A stretch of DNA of 64,000 bases, from contig JAIXUN010000003.1 in assembly GCA_027483535.1 (NCBI GenBank), positions 1-64,000 on the forward strand, read 5' to 3'. Source of the DNA: a bacterium (GTDB lineage Bacteria > Armatimonadota > Fimbriimonadia > Fimbriimonadales > Fimbriimonadaceae). The notes under the pieces are model-generated. The model was given only the letters and a program-made list of their open reading frames with translations, did no database searches and was not told the DNA's origin. Shown here piece by piece: positions 45,501-54,652 of this stretch (position 1 is the stretch's first letter; the number at the start of each line of letters is the position of its first letter). The translations under genes were made by a program, and so were the position numbers.

Positions 45501-46286
45501 TCAGAGCAATCCTCGCTCTCGGCCGAACTTCATGACGGTTGCTTCGGCGTACAGAAGGGGGTCTATTCCGGGTCTCATTTTCACGCGAAGGCGCTCTGCC
45601 AGCGGCATCCAAACGCCTTCTATCAGCTCCATCCGTTTGGATTCTTCTACGTCGTAAAAGCGGTCGCAGAACCTTCGCAGCAGGTAGTACTGGTCGGGTC
45701 TTAGCCGTCTCAGGTCGGGAATTTCCGGTTCCAGCGGGTGCACGCCCGCGCTGTGCGGGGTGATGGTGTTCACCGGAGCCGAGGTTTTTTCGTTCACCAC
45801 AATGGTGTTGGCTACCAGGTCTCCAATGCGCTGCATCTTGGGGTTGATGAACATGGCAATGATCCCGGTGAGCGCGGGGGGCGGAAACATATCCGCAATG
45901 ATCAGCAGATTCCTTGTCGCCGCGGCGGCCGGGGTGATCGGCGTTCCGTCGGCCATTCTCACTCGAATGCCCAGCAGCTTCTTGCCCAGGGTCTGCCCGT
46001 TCAAGTACGCCTCACAAAGGATGAGATAGAGGAAGGGGGCGAATGAAACAAAAACCAGCAGCGCAGCAACGCCGAAGGTGGCCAAAAAGGTAGAAAGCCA
46101 GACCAGAAACTTCGCAAGATTCAGCACCATCAGGGTCGCCAAGGAGCAAATGGCAATGATGGCAATGAGGTCTACAATAGCGGCCATGATGCGCGGACCA
46201 ACCCCCGCCAGACGATAGGTCACGACGGTTTTTTCCGGGGTCAGCAACGCGATATCGAGCTGCACGGTGTAGATTGTACTAACCAA
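45501..46286 (-). CDS. RDD family membrane protein
   Basis: 261 residues: three to four helices with the RDD pattern (RLAGVGPRIMAAIVDLIAII, then GQTLGKKLLGIRV, then MQRIGDLVANTIVV) and a 95-residue soluble C-terminal tail rich in Arg and aromatic residues. RDD proteins are integral membrane proteins of unclear transport function, often beside DUF58/MoxR clusters, as here. The apparent TTG start at 46286 abuts the DUF58 ATG; a GTG at 46265 is a better start and leaves about 21 bp. Confidence 0.85.
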   Translation of the reverse strand: MVSTIYTVQLDIALLTPEKTVVTYRLAGVGPRIMAAIVDLIAIIAICSLATLMVLNLAKFLVWLSTFLATFGVAALLVFVSFAPFLYLILCEAYLNGQTLGKKLLGIRVRMADGTPITPAAAATRNLLIIADMFPPPALTGIIAMFINPKMQRIGDLVANTIVVNEKTSAPVNTITPHSAGVHPLEPEIPDLRRLRPDQYYLLRRFCDRFYDVEESKRMELIEGVWMPLAERLRVKMRPGIDPLLYAEATVMKFGRERGLL

Positions 46287-47816
46287 ATGATGCAGTCGGT
46301 GGAATCCGGTTCAGAGAACGGCGCAAAAGAGTCTGTTTCCCCAGCATCTGTTTCGCTGCGTTATGGTTCCGCTTCTAAGCCTCTCACGTCAGAGGGTAGA
46401 AGCCTGTTGGCGGGGAGCGCTCAGTACGTTGATCCTGAGATTCTCAGCACTCGTTACGTGCCCACCAAGCGGCTCATCGGCATCTTCGCGATCAGCGTTC
46501 CCATTGTTTTTGTGCTTGCCTCGGCGGGCATGCCGGGCACCTTTTGGCTGGTGAACGCGGTGATCGCCGCGTTTGCAGTGCTGAGCGGGGTGATGGGTCC
46601 CAGATTGAAGGGATTGGTGATTCGTCGCAAGATGGATTCCGTGCTTTCCGTTCGGGTATCGAACAAAGTACAGCTTCAGATAGAGAACCGATCCGGCCAA
46701 GACCTTTCCGGCATTGTTCGAGACGAGATCCCCACCACTTTTCGGCTGGGCGATATTTACGAAAGCGTTTCGGGCTCTTTTAGGAAGGGATTTTTGAAGC
46801 CTTCTAACAACGAGGTTCCCTTCCAGTTGGAATCGGGCAGAAGGTGGGATTTTGAGTACGCGGTGAAGCCTCCGGAACGGGGCGACGAGCAGTTTCCGGG
46901 AACGTTTTTGCGCTTAGATTGTCCGCTTGGGTTGGTGACCAAACAGGTTCATCTGAAAACGCCTCAAGACGTGCGGGTGTATCCCAACGTGCTTGCCCTG
47001 CGTGAGTTCGACCTGCTGAATCAGGCGGGTCGGCTGAAAGAGGTGGGCATTCGGCAAGCCAAAATGCGCGGCATCGGCACCGATTTTGAATCGCTGCGAG
47101 AGTATGCCGAGGGCGACGATTTTCGGAAGATCGACTGGAAAGCGACGGCTCGCCGGAGTCGGTTGATCGTTCGGCAGTACGAGGTGGAACGCAACCAATC
47201 GGTGCTGCTGTGCATCGATACCGGTCGGCACATGATGGCGGAGGTGGACGGCGTTCGCAAGCTGGATCACGTGCTAGATGCGGTCCTTCTTTTGGCGCAC
47301 GCGGCGTCGGCGGCGGGCGATCACGTGGGTCTGCTGGTTTACAACAACGACGTCGTTAAGTTCATCGCTCCCAAGAAGGGCGGGAATCAGGTGGGGTTGG
47401 TGGTGGAAGCGCTGCACAACCTGGTGGCAGAACCCATCGAGAGCGACCCGGTGAAGGCGTTCTCTTTCCTGCAGGCCCGGTTCAAGAAGCGGTCGTTCTT
47501 GCTGAATTTCACCGCCGTGGAAGACGCGGATCGGGCTCGCGAAGTGGCGACTTCCATGAGCTCGCTGCGGAATCGGCACCTCACGTTTTTGGTGAACGTT
47601 TCCGACCCGGAGATCTCGGCCATTCTGAACAAGGTTCCGGGATCGGAAGAGGAGCTTTATCAGCTCCGCGCGGCGCAATGGGTGACGGAGGATAAGAAGG
47701 CGGCGCACTCGTTGATGTCTAGCCTGGGGATTCGGTTTATCGATAGCGAGCCGCAGGTTCTGGCGAAGGCGCTGGTGAACACGTACCTGGACGCCAAGAG
47801 TCGGGCGCTGATTTAG
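46287..47816 (+). CDS. DUF58 domain protein
   Basis: 509 residues with two membrane helices near residues 63-100, then the DUF58 signature GTDFESLREYAEGDDFRKID followed by WKATAR, and a VWA-like fold (LLCIDTGRHM). DUF58 proteins work with MoxR AAA ATPases, not present here. It lies divergent to the RDD gene with essentially no room for separate promoters, so regulatory elements must overlap the coding starts. Confidence 0.9.
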   Translation: MMQSVESGSENGAKESVSPASVSLRYGSASKPLTSEGRSLLAGSAQYVDPEILSTRYVPTKRLIGIFAISVPIVFVLASAGMPGTFWLVNAVIAAFAVLSGVMGPRLKGLVIRRKMDSVLSVRVSNKVQLQIENRSGQDLSGIVRDEIPTTFRLGDIYESVSGSFRKGFLKPSNNEVPFQLESGRRWDFEYAVKPPERGDEQFPGTFLRLDCPLGLVTKQVHLKTPQDVRVYPNVLALREFDLLNQAGRLKEVGIRQAKMRGIGTDFESLREYAEGDDFRKIDWKATARRSRLIVRQYEVERNQSVLLCIDTGRHMMAEVDGVRKLDHVLDAVLLLAHAASAAGDHVGLLVYNNDVVKFIAPKKGGNQVGLVVEALHNLVAEPIESDPVKAFSFLQARFKKRSFLLNFTAVEDADRAREVATSMSSLRNRHLTFLVNVSDPEISAILNKVPGSEEELYQLRAAQWVTEDKKAAHSLMSSLGIRFIDSEPQVLAKALVNTYLDAKSRALI

Positions 47817-48456
47817 GCTGGTTGTCGGTTGAGGGTTCCGTATTGGACAATTTGTAACGAAAGGTCCGATCCATATTCCCCTCTTGGGAGGGGTGGCGCG
47901 TAGCGACGGGGTGGTCGAGACTCTCGCACTCAAAGGCGTAGGCAAAAGGAGGGCCTCCGCAGGTCCGGAGGACCGACCAGATTGTTAGCCCAGACCGATA
48001 GGTCTGGGTAGTTGACACAAAAAATTTATAGGTCCGGAGGACCGACCAGATACTCCGAATCTTTCGTCGAGACTTTCACAGAAACCACCCCGCCCCGTTG
48101 GGGCACCCCTCCCGGGAGGGGAATTTGGCTCGGACCTTCTTTCCGGAAGCGGCGGAGCCGCGACCATCATCGCAGCCCAGGGTTTTAACCCTGGGTTCGA
48201 GAGGGGCCGTTTTAGACCAGAACGGCGGAGCCGTGGCCATCGCATCTCATCAGAACAAAGGCGTTTTCCGGAGCTTCTGGACGGTCCTCCGGACCTTTTC
48301 AAGAGAACTGACCGGTCAGATTCCCCTCTAGGTAGGGGCGAGGCTTCTTCCTCCATTGCACCGGACCTGCATTAGCGCGGATTCTCGTCCGAATCTTCTT
48401 AACAATCCGCCTCATCCGTACCCGCAAGGCATACAGGTCCCCTATGCTAAGTACCG
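47817..48456. repeat. Repeat island with a unit B nested inside a unit C
   Basis: C spans 47875-48126: left arm ATTCCCCTCTTGGGAGGGGT plus GACGGGGTGGTC, right arm ACCACCCCGCCC plus CACCCCTCCCGGGAGGGG. Inside it lies a full B (47961-48057). Then A reversed 48145-48196, a CGGCGGAGCCG block 48221-48245 and half B 48264-48298. The last 120 bp carry the promoter of the PEP-CTERM gene, with CTTAACAATC near 48397. Confidence 0.75.
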
Positions 48457-49548
48457 ATGGTTTCGTGTTTTCGATTAACGATCGGGTTGAGCGTGCTTGC
48501 AGTTGCTGCAGGGGCGACTGCAAATCCTAGCTACACCGTTTCGGTGCTCTCACATGGCGGGTTTAACAATGTGACCCTCAAGGCGGTCAATTCTTCGGGC
48601 ACGGTTATAGGGAATGCGAAGGACGAACATAACAATCCTATCGCCCTGCTCTGGAGACCGGGGCAGGCACCTGTGAACCTAAAAGATTTGGGGATAGACG
48701 TTCACGAGGCGGTCGATATCAGCGATTCCGGATTCATTCTGGCGAAAGGTCCCAATCCTTTGGGGTCGAGTTCGATTCGCTGGTCTCAAAGCACAGGTTC
48801 GGTGGAACTCGGGATGACCTCTTACAACCCGATCGCGGTCAACAACGCGGGCATGGTCGCGGGTGATCTGGTTCCGAGCCTGGAGCAAGCCAAGTCATAT
48901 TTTTGGAAAGAATCAGACGGATTCCAGACGATCCCTCATCAAGGTTTGCCGTTTACCTTTGCTCGGGCAATTAATAATCACAGTCAGGTGCTCTTTGCTG
49001 GGCATATCCAAAATGGGTGGCAACAATCTTTTCTGTGGTCTTCGAGCACCGGTACGCAGATGATCACAAATCCCTACGGGGTGGGTTCAAACCCGATCGA
49101 CATCAACGACAACGGCTACGTTACGGGGAACTTCGACCATTCTGGGGGTCTCCATGCCGCCTTCGTATGGTCGCAAACAGGCGGTCTCATCAGTCTCGGT
49201 ACGGCTGGTGGGCTCGGGAGTGGTGCGACCGCAATCAATAATCTCAACCAGGTGATTGGACAAAGCAACACGGCGACTCTTCAAAGAGTTTCTTTCCTCT
49301 GGACGCAGCAGACCGGCATGATGAACCTGGAGAGCTTGTTGGATCCCTCCTCGGCCGGCTGGATAATCGAGCGAACCTTTGCCCTGAGCGATAGTGGTCA
49401 TATCGTCGGAACGGGTCGGCTAGGAAATAGCTACTACTCCGTGCTACTAACACCGACCAATATCGTTCCCGAACCGAGCTCCCTGCTCGCCCTGGCAGGC
49501 GGAGCCGCCCTTTTGGTTCGGCGACGAAGAAAGAAGCGGTCGCAATAG
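48457..49548 (+). CDS. PEP-CTERM-type secreted protein with HAF repeats
   Basis: 363 residues. A signal peptide ending GATANP is followed by several copies of the HAF-like motif (AFVWSQTGGLISLGTAGG, ATAINNLNQVIGQS, PIDINDNGYVTGN), predicted to form a beta-propeller-like shell. The C-terminus IVPEPSSLLALAGGAALLVR plus RRRKK is a PEP-CTERM anchor. It is probably delivered to the envelope by an exosortase. An alternative upstream start is not needed. Confidence 0.85.
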   Translation: MVSCFRLTIGLSVLAVAAGATANPSYTVSVLSHGGFNNVTLKAVNSSGTVIGNAKDEHNNPIALLWRPGQAPVNLKDLGIDVHEAVDISDSGFILAKGPNPLGSSSIRWSQSTGSVELGMTSYNPIAVNNAGMVAGDLVPSLEQAKSYFWKESDGFQTIPHQGLPFTFARAINNHSQVLFAGHIQNGWQQSFLWSSSTGTQMITNPYGVGSNPIDINDNGYVTGNFDHSGGLHAAFVWSQTGGLISLGTAGGLGSGATAINNLNQVIGQSNTATLQRVSFLWTQQTGMMNLESLLDPSSAGWIIERTFALSDSGHIVGTGRLGNSYYSVLLTPTNIVPEPSSLLALAGGAALLVRRRRKKRSQ

Positions 49549-49578
49549 AACCCATCCCGATTGGGATACCATCCAGAT

Positions 49579-50397
49579 ATGCCGTCGTTCGATCTCCCCA
49601 TGACCCTTGTCGATGCGTTCACGGATCGACCGTTCGCCGGCAATCCGGCGGCCGTTTTCGCCTTAGGCGGACCCCTGCCAGAGGACCTCTACGGACTCAT
49701 CGCCATGGAGATGAACCAGGCGGAATCGGCGTTCACCTGGGTGGAAGAGAGCGGACAACGAGTGCTGCGCTGGTTCACCCCCACCGTCGAGGTGGATCTT
49801 TGCGGCCATGCCACCTTAGCCGCTGCTCACGTTCTCATGGAACAACAGGGGCTCTCAAAGGTCGAGTTCGAAACGCGGTCGGGCAAACTTACCGTGCTCA
49901 AAACCGAGAGCGGCTACGCAATGGATTTTCCCTCCGAGGCGCCTAGCGAACTGGTCGGAGAAGAAAGGTCGGCTGTGGTCGATATCCTGCACGCCGCCGG
50001 ACTCTCTGGCATCGAATGGGTGGGCGCCAATCGAATGGACACCTTCGTTCAGCTTGCGCTGCAAGATTCGGTCACGGAGTATCTCCCTCGAATGGACGCC
50101 ATCGCCTCGTTGGGCGGTCGAGGGCTGATTGTGACGGCTCAGGCAGATGAAAACGGTGAAGGAATCGACTTTGTCAGCCGATTCTTTGCCCCTCAGGCCG
50201 GAGTCCCGGAAGATCCGGTGACGGGCAGCGCGCATTGCGCCCTCGGACCTTATTGGTCGGAACAACTAGGAAGGCCGGGGGTAACCGGATATCAGGCCAG
50301 TCGCCGAGGCGGCGTGGTGGGAATCGAGGTGATGGGAAAGCGGTGTTTGCTGAAGGGGAACGCTGTCACCACGGTCGAAGGTCGTCTTTGGGTGTAG
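49579..50397 (+). CDS. PhzF family isomerase/epimerase-like protein
   Basis: 272 residues. AFTDRPFAGNPAAVF opens the family, ESAF has the catalytic Glu49, RWFTPTVEVDLCGHATLAAA is the central motif, and EDPVTGSAHCALGPYW the C-terminal one. PhzF proteins isomerise trans-2,3-dihydro-3-hydroxyanthranilate in phenazine producers, but most homologues have other unknown substrates and no phenazine genes are nearby. ATG 49579 is chosen over a TTG at 49561. Confidence 0.93.
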   Translation: MPSFDLPMTLVDAFTDRPFAGNPAAVFALGGPLPEDLYGLIAMEMNQAESAFTWVEESGQRVLRWFTPTVEVDLCGHATLAAAHVLMEQQGLSKVEFETRSGKLTVLKTESGYAMDFPSEAPSELVGEERSAVVDILHAAGLSGIEWVGANRMDTFVQLALQDSVTEYLPRMDAIASLGGRGLIVTAQADENGEGIDFVSRFFAPQAGVPEDPVTGSAHCALGPYWSEQLGRPGVTGYQASRRGGVVGIEVMGKRCLLKGNAVTTVEGRLWV

Positions 50398-50407
50398 GAT
50401 GTAAGTA

Positions 50408-51517
50408 ATGGTTGGGGACGGCGAACAGGAAGTTTCTTTAAAGCCGAACCTTGCGTTGCCGAAGCATTTCGCGCGATTGTATAAAAACCCTACCCTTGCC
50501 GGAGCAATCGCGGGAGCACCTGTATTTACTGGAAACTGGTGGCCCTTTGCGGTTCTCCTCCTGTTTCTTCTCTGGCCACTAGCCTTCGTTCTGCCTGCTT
50601 TCTTTCCGTTTGGCAAATGGAGTTCGGGTCCGGGCGGCATGCGGATGGTGGCGTCCCCGCAGGGGTTCCTACTGCACTGGTACAAGAAAGTCCTTAAGAT
50701 AACGCCCTGGCAAGACATTCAAAAGATATCCATCGAGTGTCCGAAAGAAGGCTATTTGGGTCCCTATCATCTTGTTTTTCAAGAGGCCTCCGGGCATGTC
50801 TCGCGGCGAGTCTTTTTGGTGGAGCAAACTCATCGCGAGCCACGCGTGACCAAGGAAACCTACTCCAGTTACACCGCTTTTCTCGACGCGATAGAGGCGA
50901 ACCATGGCGCCATTGAAGGTAGAGACAGATTCGAATCGAGGTTCTCTAGGGGCTTAAACGCGCCGAACTTTGCCAAGGAGAATCAACCCGTTACCGCCCC
51001 CGTTCGTTTCTTCAGAGCCCTTGAAGATACGTATTGGCAGGAAGGATTTTCTTTAGGCGGTCTGTGCTTGGTTGTTGGCGGCATCCTCTCGAACAGTCTT
51101 TTTGCCGTTCAGCTCGGCTTACCGATGTTCCTTTCTGCCGTGATTCTTGCCAAAGGGCTCGCTTGGCTCAACATCAACCTTTCTAAAAAGAAGATCGTGG
51201 TGGAGGGCAATATGGTTCGATTAGAGCGTCCCGGAAAGGTGCTTCGGGAGCTTCAGGTAGATCAGATCTCGAAAATTGAGTTCAACTATCGAGTCGCCGG
51301 CTGGTGGGATAAGTCTTACGTAGAGATCCTGATCGATAGTCCTCGGCTGCCCAGCATCTATGTAACCGTGAATGAACAAGACGTCACTGAGGAGCTTCTG
51401 GAAGCCTTAGAGTCTCTCGCAGGGCAGTCGAGCGGCAAGCCGGACAGTGCGCTTTCCGTTCGGTATGGCCTTCACATGAGCGTTGAGCTCCCGAAAGAGA
51501 GCGACGCAGCGGTGTAA
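50408..51517 (+). CDS. Hypothetical membrane protein with two PH-like segments
   Basis: 369 residues. Two hydrophobic helices (WWPFAVLLLFLLWPLAFVL at about 44-62 and a pair at about 215-250) separate two soluble parts. Segments such as LKITPWQDIQKISIECPKEG and LRELQVDQISKIEFNYRVAG look like bacterial PH/DUF304-type strands, a weak resemblance. Not otherwise recognised. It lies 10 bp after phzF and is probably co-transcribed. Confidence 0.65.
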   Translation: MVGDGEQEVSLKPNLALPKHFARLYKNPTLAGAIAGAPVFTGNWWPFAVLLLFLLWPLAFVLPAFFPFGKWSSGPGGMRMVASPQGFLLHWYKKVLKITPWQDIQKISIECPKEGYLGPYHLVFQEASGHVSRRVFLVEQTHREPRVTKETYSSYTAFLDAIEANHGAIEGRDRFESRFSRGLNAPNFAKENQPVTAPVRFFRALEDTYWQEGFSLGGLCLVVGGILSNSLFAVQLGLPMFLSAVILAKGLAWLNINLSKKKIVVEGNMVRLERPGKVLRELQVDQISKIEFNYRVAGWWDKSYVEILIDSPRLPSIYVTVNEQDVTEELLEALESLAGQSSGKPDSALSVRYGLHMSVELPKESDAAV

Positions 51518-51567
51518 CGCGACTGGAATCGGGAACCGATCACACCCTTCACAGGTTCAAAAAGACG

Positions 51568-52017
51568 ATGGAACGCGATCCGGCAGATGTGATCAAGCGA
51601 AGAGAGTCGCAAGCGCTTAAGCTGGTTCTCATCGTTCTCTTTGCCGCCCTCCCGTTCGGTTGCTTCAAGTTAACCCGCTTGCAGTGGGAGCAAGAGATGA
51701 CGCGGCCGTTTGACTCGAAGCGTTGGAAAGACCTGCGCCGGGCCTTCGAAACAACGGAAAAAAACGAACCCGAACTTCGCCGCATCGCTGAAAGCGTGGT
51801 TCACCAGGACTTTCTTATTGGTAAGAGCTACGAAGAAGCCGTGCATCTGCTGGACCTAGAGCCCAAAAAGCTCGACAAGAAGAAGGTGCTGAGCGAAGGG
51901 TACAGAGTCACTCTCCCCCGAAATGAAGGGTTCATGTCGTTCGACATGGGCACCTGGTTGGAGGTCTCGTTCGATAAGCAGGGGCGGGTTTCAGAGGCCT
52001 TCATCTCGACCGATTAA
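51568..52017 (+). CDS. Hypothetical lipoprotein
   Basis: 149 residues with an N-terminal hydrophobic segment and the lipobox-like LPFGC (Cys at about 32), followed by a soluble region with FLIGKSYEEAVHLLDLEP, reminiscent of a BamE/SmpA-like small fold. The pattern suggests an outer-membrane-associated lipoprotein; homology is not proven. It follows the preceding gene by 50 bp. Confidence 0.6.
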   Translation: MERDPADVIKRRESQALKLVLIVLFAALPFGCFKLTRLQWEQEMTRPFDSKRWKDLRRAFETTEKNEPELRRIAESVVHQDFLIGKSYEEAVHLLDLEPKKLDKKKVLSEGYRVTLPRNEGFMSFDMGTWLEVSFDKQGRVSEAFISTD

Positions 52018-52107
52018 CCTAGAACCGGCATACCTTGGTTTGCAATCTTTTCTCATCAACCGCCATACGGTCGCCGATTTCAACTTACCTTCGTGTAGGC
52101 TAGCCCC

Positions 52108-52593
52108 ATGCGACTCCTGACCTCCTCGATCGCGCTTCTCCTTTCGATCACCGCCCTCGCGCAGGTCAATATCAGTGGAACCGTGTTCGGAGTGTCGGAT
52201 GGCGACACAATCAAAATCCGCGCCCAGGGCGGAAAGGAGGTCAAGGTGCGACTCCACGGCATCGACGCGCCGGAATCCAAGCAGGCGTTCGGCGGCAAGT
52301 CGAAGCAAACCCTTTCCGATCTGGTGTATCGCAAGGTGGTGACCGTGCAAGTGGTGGATGTCGACCGCTACGGCCGATCCGTGGGCAAAGTGTTTCTGCA
52401 AGATAAGGCCAAAACGTACGTCAACCTTCGCATGGTCCAAGCGGGCATGGCGTGGTGGTTCGACCGCTACGCCCCCAACGATCGTGATCTTCGGGACGGC
52501 ATGATGGTGGCTCGCCGAGCTAAAAAGGGTCTCTGGGCAGACCCGCGACCGATCGCGCCTTGGGAATATCGCAAAGCCCAGCGCGCCAGGTAA
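52108..52593 (+). CDS. Secreted thermonuclease family protein (SNase-like)
   Basis: 161 residues with a signal peptide (ending TALAQ). The staphylococcal-nuclease fold is visible: SDGDTIKI (D31, D33), VRLHGIDAPES (R48, D53, E56) and DRYGRSVGKVF (R90), giving the calcium and catalytic residues. It cuts DNA and RNA in the envelope or medium. ATG 52108 stands about 25 bp after AACTTACC, no strong ribosome binding site. It lies alone between short unknown genes. Confidence 0.93.
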   Translation: MRLLTSSIALLLSITALAQVNISGTVFGVSDGDTIKIRAQGGKEVKVRLHGIDAPESKQAFGGKSKQTLSDLVYRKVVTVQVVDVDRYGRSVGKVFLQDKAKTYVNLRMVQAGMAWWFDRYAPNDRDLRDGMMVARRAKKGLWADPRPIAPWEYRKAQRAR

Positions 52594-52651
52594 GTCAAAC
52601 CCCAAAAACAACTGGAACCGCTCGCCGAAAACGGGCATATTCAGAAGCAAG

Positions 52652-53197
52652 ATGACTTCTTTCTCAGTTCTTTCTATTGTCCTTCTAGGCCAAGGGAACC
52701 TGCCGGGCAAAATTAACGCGGCCCCAACGCCCGCTTCCATTACCGCTAAAGAGGTAAGCGTCCTTGTTGGCAAATGGTCGGGATCAATCGTCATGCAGTC
52801 GCCCGAAAGTAAAGATTCAAGGACGGCCGCTTTAAGCATCGAGATTCAGCCCATATCCGGAACGGATACTTTCTCGTACAAGTTCAGCTTAGATCAGAAG
52901 GTCAGGGGCGACTACATTCTTCGGCCGGTGAATCCAGCAAAGGGGCACTGGCAGGTAGATCGGCAGAACGGCGTAAAGCTGGATGCGTTCTGGAACGGGG
53001 CAGGGTTCACCCATGTGTTTGAAGTTGGGAGAAACGCAATAATGAGCTCTGAATGGTTGCAGGGAGAGCATCTCCACTGGCAAACCATCTCTTATATCAC
53101 CCAGCCATTTGCTAAAACTGTCCGAGCGCAAGGGCCGCCGGAGTATTCCACGTTCCGGGTGCTAGACGTTCAACGGGCGATTCTCACCAAGAAGTAA
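52652..53197 (+). CDS. Hypothetical secreted protein
   Basis: 181 residues. A short hydrophobic N-terminus (MTSFSVLSIVLLGQG) may be a signal; the mature part is polar with beta-type patterns (WSGSIVMQSPESKDSRTAAL, FNxFS-like motifs). The layout loosely resembles DUF1579-type lipocalin-like proteins, not assured. It is convergent with the solute-binding protein gene and shares the terminator at 53216. Confidence 0.6.
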   Translation: MTSFSVLSIVLLGQGNLPGKINAAPTPASITAKEVSVLVGKWSGSIVMQSPESKDSRTAALSIEIQPISGTDTFSYKFSLDQKVRGDYILRPVNPAKGHWQVDRQNGVKLDAFWNGAGFTHVFEVGRNAIMSSEWLQGEHLHWQTISYITQPFAKTVRAQGPPEYSTFRVLDVQRAILTKK

Positions 53198-53209
53198 CCG
53201 AATCGGGCA

Positions 53210-53247
53210 AAAAAAGACCCCCGGAAAAGCTTCTCCGAGGGTCATTC
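53210..53247 (-). terminator. Terminator of the sugar-binding protein gene
   Basis: On the minus strand GACCCTCGGAGAAGCTTTTC pairs back to CCGGGGGTC and is followed by TTTTTTTGCCC. It ends the solute-binding protein gene, and the A-tract on the plus side allows partial function for the convergent gene. Confidence 0.8.
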
Positions 53248-53266
53248 CTAAACCGGCAAACGGGGG

Positions 53267-54652
53267 TTAAACCTTTCGCTTCGTGATGTTGGCGTCTTTG
53301 CGAGTCTTCTCCGCAGCGGCTTCTACTCTTTCGCAGAACGCTTCCGGAGTCAGCGAGCCCGTGAGCAGCGCGGTGACCGCATCCTCCAGCTCCTTCTCAA
53401 AGCTCGGATACCATTCTCGGAACCGAATGGTGTAAGCGAACTTGGTTCCGGTGTACGCGGCGGCAGGCGACTTCAACGACTCCGGAAGATCGCCATCGTT
53501 CGCGCCCTTGATCGCCATGAGCGTGCCCTTGGTTTTCACGAACTCGGCCGCTTTTTCTTTGCTGGTCATGTACTTGAAGAAGTCCACTGCCAGAGCCGGA
53601 TTCTTGGTTGCGCTGGGCACCATCCAAGGCTCGATGGCGACCTGAACGGCGGTCGGATCGCCCTGACCATCGCCAAAAGTCGGCGGGGTGAAGAAGGCAA
53701 CCTTAGCGCCCTGGGGCATGTTGTTCTTCATCTCGCTTTCCAGCCAGGTTCCGCACGGAATCATGGCCGCCTTGCCTCGAAGGAAGTCGGTTTGAGACTC
53801 GGTGTGGCTCATCGCCGTCGCGCCTTCTTGGAAGTAGCCCTTGTCCTTGAACTCCTTGATCTTCGTCGCCGCGGCAAGCACCGATTCCGACTTCCACGCG
53901 CCGGGCTCCATGTTGTCCAGCGCCTTCAGTGCTTCCGGACCGCCGTGGCTCAGCGTCCAGGGCACCAGCATGCCTTGAATCATGTAGTACGGATACTTGC
54001 CTTGGTAGGTGATGGGCGCGATTCCCTTGGCTTTGATCTTCGCGCACAGAGCTTCGAGCTCGGCCATGGTCTTCGGAGCGGTCCAGCCGTTCTTGGCGAA
54101 CACGCCGGGGTCGTACCACCAGCCCCACAGCATCACGTAGTACGGCAGAAACATCTGCTTGCCTTCTACTTGGCCCAGCGCCAGCACTTGCGGGTCAAAC
54201 GTGTCTCCCCACGCCTCTTCGCTGCCGAACGCCTTCGACTTCATGTCTTCGGTGAGGTCCCGTAGCTGATCCTCTTCCGCCAAAGACCAGTGGTCCATGC
54301 CCCAGCCCGGGAAGATAAGGTCGGGCGGGTTGCCTCCGACGAATCTGGGCTTGAGCTGCTCCCAAATCCGAGGGTCGCCTTTCAGGTCGATCGCTACGTC
54401 TTTGTGCTTCTCCGCGTACTCCTTGGCGGCTTGCTCATAGAAGTCGATTCCGTAGCCACCTTTAAACGCGGCGACCTCGATCTTGCCCGTGATGGGGCCA
54501 CCCGTGGCTGCGGGGTTTGGCTTAGGGGCCTCGGCTTCCTTAGAAGGGCCGCAACCGGAAAGGCTAAGGGCAGTACCCAGCAGCACAACGGCAACTAAGC
54601 TCGTTGGTGCAAGGCGAGGAACAGAGAGCGAACGAACATTCGTCCAAGGCAT
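53267..54652 (-). CDS. Sugar ABC transporter extracellular solute-binding protein
   Basis: 461 residues, lipoprotein with lipobox LSLSGC (about residue 33). It belongs to the family-1 sugar-binding proteins: FKGGYGIDFYEQAAKEYAEK, DLIFPGWGMDHWSLAEEDQL and GKAAMIPCGTWLESEM are typical elements. The ligand is an oligosaccharide by inference. ATG 54652 is chosen over a longer frame back to 54778, which would overlap the divergent operon. It is divergent to the Gfo/Idh/MocA gene and two permeases, with which it likely forms one transport system; no ATPase gene is present here. Confidence 0.92.
   Translation of the reverse strand: MPWTNVRSLSVPRLAPTSLVAVVLLGTALSLSGCGPSKEAEAPKPNPAATGGPITGKIEVAAFKGGYGIDFYEQAAKEYAEKHKDVAIDLKGDPRIWEQLKPRFVGGNPPDLIFPGWGMDHWSLAEEDQLRDLTEDMKSKAFGSEEAWGDTFDPQVLALGQVEGKQMFLPYYVMLWGWWYDPGVFAKNGWTAPKTMAELEALCAKIKAKGIAPITYQGKYPYYMIQGMLVPWTLSHGGPEALKALDNMEPGAWKSESVLAAATKIKEFKDKGYFQEGATAMSHTESQTDFLRGKAAMIPCGTWLESEMKNNMPQGAKVAFFTPPTFGDGQGDPTAVQVAIEPWMVPSATKNPALAVDFFKYMTSKEKAAEFVKTKGTLMAIKGANDGDLPESLKSPAAAYTGTKFAYTIRFREWYPSFEKELEDAVTALLTGSLTPEAFCERVEAAAEKTRKDANITKRKV

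Noticed and set aside
49579-50397. Phenazine biosynthesis locus
   Set aside because: Only a PhzF-type gene is present; none of the other phz genes is nearby.
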